NCBI GenBank assembly: GCA_900553065.1
Contig: USBZ01000019.1
Location: 1 to 36,294 of the forward strand
DNA from: an uncultured Desulfovibrio sp.
GTDB taxonomy: Bacteria > Desulfobacterota > Desulfovibrionia > Desulfovibrionales > Desulfovibrionaceae
Reading direction: 5' to 3'
Length of the DNA stretch: 36,294 nucleotides
Below, one piece after another: positions 30,508 through 36,294 of this stretch. Position numbers and translations under genes: made by a program. Position 1 is the first letter of the stretch. The number at the start of each line of letters is the position of its first letter. The notes below the pieces were generated by a model. That model searched no databases and was not told the origin of the DNA. It worked only from the letters and a program-made list of their open reading frames with translations.

Positions 30508-31458
30508 ATGCCAGTTTCCGTTCTTGACGCTGCCGCATGGTCGGCAAGACTCATGGAGCTGCCGCGCCGCGGCGCAGCAAACGTCACAGCCTTCTACGAG
30601 CACCGCATGGGAGCCATCTGCAAGGATCCCCGTCTGCTTCTGGTGCCGCTCGACGATCACATGGTGCATCGCGGAGACGCCATTTTCGAGAGCCTTTCCT
30701 TTCTTGAAGGCCGTATCGTTCAGCTCGACGCGCACCTTGAGCGCATGAAGCACTCCGCCTCCGTGCTGGACCTGGAGCCGCCCTGCCCCTGGGAGGAAGT
30801 ACGGCAGATCATCATCGAAGTGGCAAGGGCCGGCGGCGAACCTTGCGGCGGACTCAAGGTTCTGCTCGGCCGCGGCTGCGGCGGTCTGGGCGTCGATCCT
30901 GCGGAATGCCCGGAAAGCAGCCTGTACATGGTGGCCACGAAGGGGCATCCGCTCCCCGAATCCTTCTGGCAGAAGGGCCTGACCGCGGCAAGAAGCGCCA
31001 TTCCCGCCAAGCAGGAGTGGATTGCGAAAATCAAGTCCACCAACTACCTCGCCAACGCCCTCATGGCCAGAGAGGCCCGGGAAAAAGGCGTGGACGTGAC
31101 CTTCTCCTTCGACGAAAACGGCCTTCTGGCCGAAGCGGCCATTGCCAACGTGGCCATGGTGGACAAAGAAGGCCGCATGCTCATGCCCGAGTTCCGCAGA
31201 GCGCTTCCGGGCACTACGTCCATTCGGGCCATGGAGCTGGCCAAAGCGTTCATGCCCGTAGTTCTCACTGATATCACAGAAGAAATACTGGAACAGGCTT
31301 CCGAGATTCTGGTACTTGGTACTACATGCGAGTGCGTGGCGGTCACGCACTACAACGGCAAGCCTGTAGGCGACGGCCGTCCCGGTCCCATAGCGGACAG
31401 GCTGCGCCATCTGCTGCATGACGCTCTTGTGACCGGAGGCGTGCCGTTCCTCGAATGA
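30508..31458 (+). CDS. Class IV aminotransferase (IlvE/DAT/PabC fold)
   Basis: A fold-type IV PLP protein, the family that includes branched-chain aminotransferase, D-amino-acid aminotransferase and aminodeoxychorismate lyase. The 316-residue protein has HRGDAIFESLSFLEGRIVQLDAHLERM (54-80), the likely Schiff-base lysine K176 (KSTNYLANALMAREA, 176-190), and the cofactor segment NGLLAEAAIANVAMV with E209. The usual N-terminal (F)NYG opening is replaced by a longer, unfamiliar stretch of about 30 residues (FYEHRMGAICKD), so I leave the substrate open. Start 30508 follows GGGGGAA. A TATAAG box lies at 30421-30426, but I see no matching -35 box. The exported unknown protein follows after 18 nt. 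Confidence 0.85.
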   Translation: MPVSVLDAAAWSARLMELPRRGAANVTAFYEHRMGAICKDPRLLLVPLDDHMVHRGDAIFESLSFLEGRIVQLDAHLERMKHSASVLDLEPPCPWEEVRQIIIEVARAGGEPCGGLKVLLGRGCGGLGVDPAECPESSLYMVATKGHPLPESFWQKGLTAARSAIPAKQEWIAKIKSTNYLANALMAREAREKGVDVTFSFDENGLLAEAAIANVAMVDKEGRMLMPEFRRALPGTTSIRAMELAKAFMPVVLTDITEEILEQASEILVLGTTCECVAVTHYNGKPVGDGRPGPIADRLRHLLHDALVTGGVPFLE

Positions 31459-31476
31459 TCAACAAGTGAGGAACTT

Positions 31477-31905
31477 ATGCGCATCAAAACTCTGTTCACC
31501 GTTTTTTGCTGTGGTATTCTTCTGGCTCCCGCAATGGCTCTTGCCGCCGACGCTGCTCCCGCTCCCAAGGCGAAGCAGACCGTCGCCGATACCCCCTTCG
31601 TGATCGTGGCTCCCAGCGAGGAAATCGTGGTCACCTTCCCCCTGTTCCTCGTGGAACGCGGCATCGTGGAGAGCGTGGACGTGAAGAACGGCACCTTTAC
31701 CCTCAAGGATAAGGAAGGAACCGTGTCCACCATCAAGGTCACGGATAACACCCTGGTCGAAAACGTGTATGCCGACATCTTCACCTGGGAAACCAAGAAG
31801 GGCATCAATGACCTGAAGAAGGGCGACAAGGTCCGCGCCCGCGTGTTCCCGGCCGACGAAGGTCAGCCTGAATCCGCCATTTCCCTGGATGTGTATAAGT
31901 TCTAA
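31477..31905 (+). CDS. Unknown exported protein, 142 aa
   Basis: I do not recognise this protein. It has a classic signal peptide: basic MRIK, a hydrophobic core, and a cleavage site after A23 (MALA-AD). The mature part (about 119 residues) begins with an Ala/Pro-rich stretch, then a beta-rich region: IVVTFPLFLVERGIVESVDVKNGTFTLKDKEG is followed by STIKVTDNTLVENVYADI and KKGDKVRARVFP. The alternation of short strands and turns resembles small OB/SH3-like periplasmic proteins, such as those with DUF5666-type repeats. That comparison is a guess. It starts 18 nt after the aminotransferase, with GAGGA upstream, and ends in a strong terminator. Confidence 0.8.
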   Translation: MRIKTLFTVFCCGILLAPAMALAADAAPAPKAKQTVADTPFVIVAPSEEIVVTFPLFLVERGIVESVDVKNGTFTLKDKEGTVSTIKVTDNTLVENVYADIFTWETKKGINDLKKGDKVRARVFPADEGQPESAISLDVYKF

Positions 31906-32028
31906 CGTCTCCGTCTGACGGCGTCCGGCCGGAACCGCCCTCCCCGAGGTCCGGCCGCACGTCAGGCGCAGACTCCGAGCGTGTCTGTCTTCCCGGTTGT
32001 TTTTGCGGCCCCGATCGCCGCTCATCAG

Positions 32029-32070
32029 AAGAGCCGGATCACCTGAGTACGGTGATCCGGCTCTTCTTCT
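32029..32070 (+). terminator. Strong terminator after the exported unknown protein
   Basis: AAGAGCCGGATCACC (32029-32043) and GGTGATCCGGCTCTT (32051-32065) form a perfect 15-bp stem with a 7-nt loop, followed by CTTCT. It lies 123 nt past the stop codon; the space between (31906-32028) holds no gene. Confidence 0.85.
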
Positions 32071-32071
32071 T

Positions 32072-32123
32072 AACATGACTCAGCGAAACGGAAAAAGAAC
32101 ATGACTCAGCGAAACGGAAAAAG
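32072..32123. repeat. Perfect 26-bp tandem repeat, two copies
   Basis: A 26-bp unit occurs at 32072-32097 and again at 32098-32123 without a single difference. Each begins AACATGACTCAGC and ends CGGAAAAAG. The array sits between the convergent terminator and the folD stop (32129). It could be a recent slippage duplication; on the minus strand each unit contributes CTTTTTC, possibly a folD transcript end. Confidence 0.9.
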
Positions 32124-32128
32124 ATCCG

Positions 32129-32986
32129 CTATCCGTTCAGCAGTCTGGCTCTCCATGCCTTCGTCGTGTTGACGAGCAGCTGGGAAATGGTCATCGGACC
32201 GATGCCGCCGGGCACGGGCGTGATGGCCGAGGCTATGGGCGCGACATTGTCGTAATCCACATCACCGCAGAGCTTGCCGTCTTCGCCGCGGTTGATGCCC
32301 ACGTCGATGATGACGGCGCCGGGCTTGACCATGTCGGCCGTAACAAAGCGGGCCTTGCCGAGCGCGGCAATGATGATGTCGGCCTCACGGCAGACGGCGG
32401 CCAGATCGGGCGTACGGGAATGACACATGGTCACGGTGGCGTTGTAGTCGCGGCTGCCGAGCATGAGCGCTATGGGGCGGCCAACAAGATTGCTGCGGCC
32501 TATGACCACGGCCTTCTTGCCGCTCACGGAAATATGATAGTGGTCAAGCAGCGCGAGAATGCCCGCCGGCGTGCAGGGACGAAGACCGGGCACGTTCATG
32601 GCGACGCGGCCCTGATTGACGGCAGTAAGTCCGTCCGCATCCTTTTCGGGACTGATGGCGTCGATGCAGGGACGGGCGTCGAGCCCCGCAGGCAGCGGCA
32701 GCTGCAGCAGAATGCCGTCTATGGCCGGATCGGCGTTGAGACCGGCAATGAGTTCCTCAAGCTCCTGCTGGGAAATGGAGGCCGGTCTGCGGCAGGAAAT
32801 CGTGTCGATGCCCGCATCGGCGCAGGCCTTTTCCTTGTTGCGCACATAGACCTGGGAGGCAGGATCCTCGCCCACCAGAATGACCGCAAGACAGGGGGCG
32901 CGTCCGGCCTTTTCCCTGTCTCTTTCTATTTCCTCACGCAGAGCGGCGCGTATGGACGCCGCAGTGGCCTTGCCGTCGAGAATCAT
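32129..32986 (-). CDS. folD: Bifunctional methylenetetrahydrofolate dehydrogenase/cyclohydrolase
   Basis: FolD converts 5,10-methylene-THF to 10-formyl-THF in two steps, supplying the formyl donor used by Fmt. The 285-residue protein has the catalytic YVRNK (Y47, K51), DGILLQLPLPAGLD, PCTPAGILALLDHY, the NADP-binding VIGRSNLVGRPIALML, and PGAVIIDVGIN and TPVPGGIGPMT near the end. All family motifs are intact and the length is typical. Start 32986 is fixed by a strong AGGAGG site. It is 36 nt downstream of ftsK on the same strand, so they probably share a transcript; the two have no clear functional link. Confidence 0.97.
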   Translation of the reverse strand: MILDGKATAASIRAALREEIERDREKAGRAPCLAVILVGEDPASQVYVRNKEKACADAGIDTISCRRPASISQQELEELIAGLNADPAIDGILLQLPLPAGLDARPCIDAISPEKDADGLTAVNQGRVAMNVPGLRPCTPAGILALLDHYHISVSGKKAVVIGRSNLVGRPIALMLGSRDYNATVTMCHSRTPDLAAVCREADIIIAALGKARFVTADMVKPGAVIIDVGINRGEDGKLCGDVDYDNVAPIASAITPVPGGIGPMTISQLLVNTTKAWRARLLNG

Positions 32987-33022
32987 GGGCTCTTCCTCCT
33001 TTCGTCCCGAAGGACGCATGCG

Positions 33023-36000
33023 TTAGCGATGGACGACGCTGCGCGGACGCGTTCCGTCGGCCTGACTGAGCAGACCGTCCTTTTCCATCTGTTCCACGAA
33101 TCGCGCCGCACGGTTGAAGCCGATGCGGAAACGCCGCTGAAGCAGGGAAATGGATACCTTGCCGTTTTCCAGAACGAACTGCACGGCTTCGGCGTAAATG
33201 GGATCGTCCACAATGTCGTTGCCCCGGGATGCGGGCTGACCGAAATCCTCGGAGGCGTCGTCGGCATCGTCGTTGCCGAATTCCGCAAAATCGATCTTGT
33301 AGTTCGGCGGCTGCTGGCTCTTCCAGTATTCCACCACGGCGGACACTTCCTCATCGCTGACGAAGGCGCCGTGCAGGCGCTGAATCATGCCGCCGTTGGG
33401 CTTGAACAGCATGTCGCCCATGCCGAGCAGCTTCTCCGCGCCCGCGCCGTCCAGAATGGTGCGGGAGTCCTGTCCGCTGGTCACCTTGAAGGCGATGCGG
33501 CAGGGGAAGTTGGCCTTGATGATGCCCGTCACCACGTCGACGCTGGGGCGCTGCGTGGCGATGATGAGATGAATGCCCGCGGCACGCGCAAGCTGCGCCA
33601 GGCGCACGATACTGCCTTCCACTTCCTTTCTCTTCACCATCATAAGGTCGGCAAGCTCGTCCACGATGATGACAAGGAACGGCATGTTGGAAAGGTCTTC
33701 CGGCTCGCCGGTTTCAGCGTCCACCGGCACGGCTCCCCCTGCCTCCACTTCGGCTCTCAGGCGGGCCTGACGGTCGTTGTAGCCGGTGATGTTGCGCACC
33801 TTGACCTTGGAGAACAGGGAAAGGCGGCGGTTCATCTCGTCGATGGCCCAGAGCAGCGCATTCTTGGTGAGATCCATGTCCGTGACCACGGGATGCACGA
33901 GATGCGGCAGATCCGCGTACATGGAAAGTTCCACGCGCTTGGGGTCCACCAGGATCATCTGCACTTCGTCGGGGCGGGCACGGTACAGAAGGCTGAGAAT
34001 GATGGCATTCAGGCAGACGCTCTTACCTGCGCCGGTGGCGCCGGCCACCAGAAGATGCGGCATCTTGGCAAGGTCTGCGGAAACGGGACGTCCTCCGGTA
34101 TCCTTGCCCAGAGCCACGGTCAAAAGCGACTTGGCCTGACGGAAATTCTCGTTCTCCACGATTTCACGGAAATGCACGGTGGAACGCTTTTCGTTGGGCA
34201 CTTCCACGCCCACGGTGTCGGTTCCCGGCACGGGAGCCTGCATACGCACGGCCACGGCCTTGAGCGACATGGCAAGATCGTTGGCAAGATTGGTGATGCG
34301 CGTGGCCTTGACGCCGGGCGCAGGACGCACTTCAAACATGGTCACCACGGGGCCGGGCGTGATGCGGGCCAGAGTGGCATGCACATTGAAATTCTTGAGG
34401 CAGGTGATGAGGGCGTTGCCCTGCCTGGCAAGGGTCGCCTCGTCGGGCCTGCTGGCAAGATCCTCCTCGGGCAGAGGGGACAGAAGATCCATGGGCGGCA
34501 GCGTCAGTTCCCTGCGCTTCGGCAGAACCGGCGCGGGGGGGGCGGGCACGGGAGCCGGTTCCAGCTCTCTCTGCATGGCCATGGCTCCGGCCACGGCCGT
34601 ATCCACGGAAGCGTAGGCGGCATCCTTCGGGGCCGCAGATGCCGCGGGGGCTGCCGCCGTATATCCCGTAGACGCCGCGGAAGATGCGGGCGCTGCTGTG
34701 AAAGAAGGAGCCGGAGTCGCGGTCTGGGCGGAAGAGGAGGAAAAAGGCGCCGATGAAAACGAAGGCGCAGGAGAAGGCGCAGCATGAACCGAGGGATCAG
34801 CCACGCGGACGGGCGCATCCTGCACGGCGGCATCTCCGAAATGGGGAAGCTCCACGCTTTCCACGACGGGGCTTTTCTCCTCCACGGGAGAAGCCGTCAT
34901 CATCGCGGGAAAATCGTCGACGGAAGAGAAGTCGGATACGGAAATCGCCGCCAGCGCCGACGGAGGAAGACTGTCAGGCTCCGCGCTCTGCACGGGCTCG
35001 ACCACGGGCGTCGTCGCCGGAACCTCCGGGGCGGCGGGCGCTGCAGCCGGGGCCGGAGCGACCGGAGTCACCACGGGATCATCCAGTTCAAGAATGAACT
35101 CAGACTCCTCAACTGTCGGAACCGGCTTCACCTCTTCAACGACCGGAGCGGAGGATGCCTTCACTTCCACGGCAAGGCGCACCTCGGGCAGAGGTTCCTC
35201 GACCGAAGAGGCCGACATCTCGGCAGGCTCCGGCTTTTCGACAGGAAGAACAGGTTCAGCAGGCTGCTCTTTCTTAATGGAAGAAACGCCGTTATCCGCA
35301 GGCATGAGATCATCCGTACGGATGTCGAGCACGACATCTTCCGGCTCCGTGTCTTCCCCGTGTTTTCCTCCCGTGACGATATCAAGCACAGGCCGGGGCC
35401 GGGACGTCCTGCCGTCTCTGTTCTTCATGCGGGCGACGGTGCCGGACAGATTGCGCAATGCCGCCGGAAGACGGGGCACGGGCAGCTCAAAGGTGGTTCC
35501 GAAGGAGGGAATCTTCCGGATGATCCACGATGCCAGCGCGGCAATGAGCGCCAGCCACGAAATGCTGAAGGAAAGCTCCATCGCCACGAGAAATACGAAG
35601 AGCCACAGCAGAAAGGAACCGGAAGGACTGAAGAATATCAGGGAAAAGGCGGCAAGCCACTGGCCGGCAAGACCGCCGCCGTGAATGCCGTGCAGACTGA
35701 TGTCGAAGGTGGCGACCGTTACGAGAACGCAGGCGAAAAGCAGAAGATATCCCACCCAGCGGTACCACTTGAGCACCAGCCAGCGGGAAACAAGCCCCGC
35801 CCCCACGGCAAGGAAGAAGATCACCCACAGAAAGGAGCCGAGTCCGAAGCAGTCCACCAGAAAGCCGGAAAGATACGCTCCGAACAGTCCGGCGGCATTG
35901 TGCACGGAAGAGGCGTCCATGCTGACGGCCTGATTGAAGGTGGGATCACCGGCATGATAGCTCCAGAGACTGAGCAGCATGAGCAGACCGCAGAACAGAA

Positions 36001-36043
36001 AAAGCAGTCCGAGCAGTTCGCGTACCAGCCTGTGTCCGTACAT
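33023..36043 (-). CDS. ftsK: DNA translocase FtsK
   Basis: FtsK anchors at the division septum and pumps chromosomal DNA toward dif, where it activates Xer recombination. The 1006-residue protein has four membrane helices in residues 5-175, a long low-complexity linker (about 200-515) rich in Pro, Ala, Val, Ser and Glu, and the alpha/beta motor (about 520-915) with Walker A GATGAGKS (668-675) and Walker B VIIVDE (791-796). The C-terminal winged-helix gamma domain (about 945-1005, ISLLQRRFRIGFNRAARFVEQMEKDGLL) reads the DNA polarity signals. Start 36043 follows AAGGGG. Its Xer partner may be the recombinase encoded at 1457-2446. efp lies 130 nt upstream, folD 36 nt downstream. Confidence 0.96.
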   Translation of the reverse strand: MYGHRLVRELLGLLFLFCGLLMLLSLWSYHAGDPTFNQAVSMDASSVHNAAGLFGAYLSGFLVDCFGLGSFLWVIFFLAVGAGLVSRWLVLKWYRWVGYLLLFACVLVTVATFDISLHGIHGGGLAGQWLAAFSLIFFSPSGSFLLWLFVFLVAMELSFSISWLALIAALASWIIRKIPSFGTTFELPVPRLPAALRNLSGTVARMKNRDGRTSRPRPVLDIVTGGKHGEDTEPEDVVLDIRTDDLMPADNGVSSIKKEQPAEPVLPVEKPEPAEMSASSVEEPLPEVRLAVEVKASSAPVVEEVKPVPTVEESEFILELDDPVVTPVAPAPAAAPAAPEVPATTPVVEPVQSAEPDSLPPSALAAISVSDFSSVDDFPAMMTASPVEEKSPVVESVELPHFGDAAVQDAPVRVADPSVHAAPSPAPSFSSAPFSSSSAQTATPAPSFTAAPASSAASTGYTAAAPAASAAPKDAAYASVDTAVAGAMAMQRELEPAPVPAPPAPVLPKRRELTLPPMDLLSPLPEEDLASRPDEATLARQGNALITCLKNFNVHATLARITPGPVVTMFEVRPAPGVKATRITNLANDLAMSLKAVAVRMQAPVPGTDTVGVEVPNEKRSTVHFREIVENENFRQAKSLLTVALGKDTGGRPVSADLAKMPHLLVAGATGAGKSVCLNAIILSLLYRARPDEVQMILVDPKRVELSMYADLPHLVHPVVTDMDLTKNALLWAIDEMNRRLSLFSKVKVRNITGYNDRQARLRAEVEAGGAVPVDAETGEPEDLSNMPFLVIIVDELADLMMVKRKEVEGSIVRLAQLARAAGIHLIIATQRPSVDVVTGIIKANFPCRIAFKVTSGQDSRTILDGAGAEKLLGMGDMLFKPNGGMIQRLHGAFVSDEEVSAVVEYWKSQQPPNYKIDFAEFGNDDADDASEDFGQPASRGNDIVDDPIYAEAVQFVLENGKVSISLLQRRFRIGFNRAARFVEQMEKDGLLSQADGTRPRSVVHR

Positions 36044-36086
36044 GATGATCCCCTTCTACGTGCAGCCGTGCTGCCTGAAAAACGCC

Positions 36087-36154
36087 GCGGAAAGTATTTT
36101 TCCGCAGAAAAAGGAAACGCTGCCGGAAGGGCGAAAAACGTCCTGCCGGCAGCG
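36087..36154 (-). terminator. Terminator after efp, with a second hairpin before ftsK
   Basis: On the minus strand CGCTGCCGG (36154-36146) pairs with CCGGCAGCG (36126-36118), followed by TTTCCTTTTT: a good terminator for efp. Next comes a 7-bp hairpin GCGGAAA/TTTCCGC (36105-36087) in the ftsK leader. Confidence 0.75.
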
Positions 36155-36173
36155 CGAATGAAAAGGACGCGAA

Positions 36174-36294
36174 TTAGTCGCGGCCGAGATATTCGCGGGT
36201 GCGGGTATCGACCTTGACGCGATCGCCTTCGTTCACGAAAATCGGCACCTGGATGACCACGCCGGTTTCGAGGGTGGCGGGCTTGGTCACGTTG
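36174..36294 (-). CDS. efp: Elongation factor P, C-terminal part (cut by window end)
   Basis: EF-P relieves ribosome stalling at polyproline stretches. Only the last 39 complete codons and the stop are in the window. The translation, VTKPATLETGVVIQVPIFVN followed by EGDRVKVDTRTREYLGRD, is the conserved C-terminal OB domain of EF-P. The modified lysine region lies outside the window. FtsK in the same strand direction carries long Pro/Ala-rich runs, including a few PP pairs, so EF-P may matter for its translation; this is speculation. Confidence 0.93.
   Translation of the reverse strand, partial: NVTKPATLETGVVIQVPIFVNEGDRVKVDTRTREYLGRD

Noticed and set aside
32420..36217. Long plus-strand open frames opposite folD and ftsK
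   Set aside because: Arg/Gly/His-rich mirror frames; the minus-strand proteins are unmistakable.
1..36294. Mobile element, prophage, CRISPR or defence system
   Set aside because: No transposase, integrase of phage type, phage structural gene, spaced direct-repeat array or nuclease/toxin module. The tyrosine recombinase is the housekeeping Xer type. The only tandem repeat has two adjoining units without spacers.

Overview
The window reads as ordinary chromosome of a GC-rich Gram-negative bacterium. Protein sequence flavour, the cysteine-rich HisRS, the HIT + IHF pair and the chromosomal parABS locus suggest a sulfate/sulfite-reducing Desulfovibrionaceae-like organism. That placement is inferred from family resemblance and was not searched. 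I see no rRNA, tRNA, CRISPR array, insertion sequence, prophage or plasmid module. Nearly every gene is recognisable and densely packed, and many long open frames antisense to genes are composition artefacts.

Layout. 1-5796 (all minus strand): a CPA2-type cation/proton antiporter, dprA and xerC are tightly coupled, followed downstream by coaX and the 5' part of eno, which runs off the window. 5797-6111 is a divergent control region with a clear sigma-70-type promoter for hisS-aspS-def (plus strand), closed by a strong terminator. fmt and rsmB follow on the same strand, each after an unusual or hairpin-rich leader. A MATE-family exporter is next, preceded by a 341-nt leader with a possible 13-codon leader peptide and three terminator-like hairpins; this is the most intriguing regulatory element here.

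14464-16424 holds the chromosome partition locus: parB and parA on the minus strand, a parA promoter, and two parS sites immediately upstream of it. 16860-19713 is a histidine kinase/sigma-54 response-regulator pair. 19900-22527 holds pgi and an aspartate-type aminotransferase, with a perfect palindrome identical to the classical Cra/FruR half-site consensus just before pgi. 22733-25649 holds sfsA, an unknown membrane-anchored protein and a cytoplasmic-type gamma-glutamyltransferase. 25895-29443 holds topA (four zinc ribbons) and an Elp3-like radical SAM protein. Two face-to-face promoters separate the radical SAM gene from the HIT hydrolase/IHF-like gene pair. 30508-31905 holds a class-IV aminotransferase and an exported unknown protein. 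The window ends on the minus strand with efp (partial), ftsK and folD.

How the genes connect. Several act on chromosome maintenance: ParABS, the FtsK translocase, an XerC-type recombinase, TopA, an IHF-like protein and DprA. A second group serves translation: HisRS, AspRS (with residues typical of non-discriminating enzymes), peptide deformylase, Met-tRNA formyltransferase, RsmB and EF-P. Def and Fmt form the N-formylmethionine cycle and FolD supplies folate one-carbon units to it. No clearly new defence, secretion or metabolic system is visible. The best leads for novelty are regulatory RNA leaders (MATE, fmt) and two small unknown envelope proteins.
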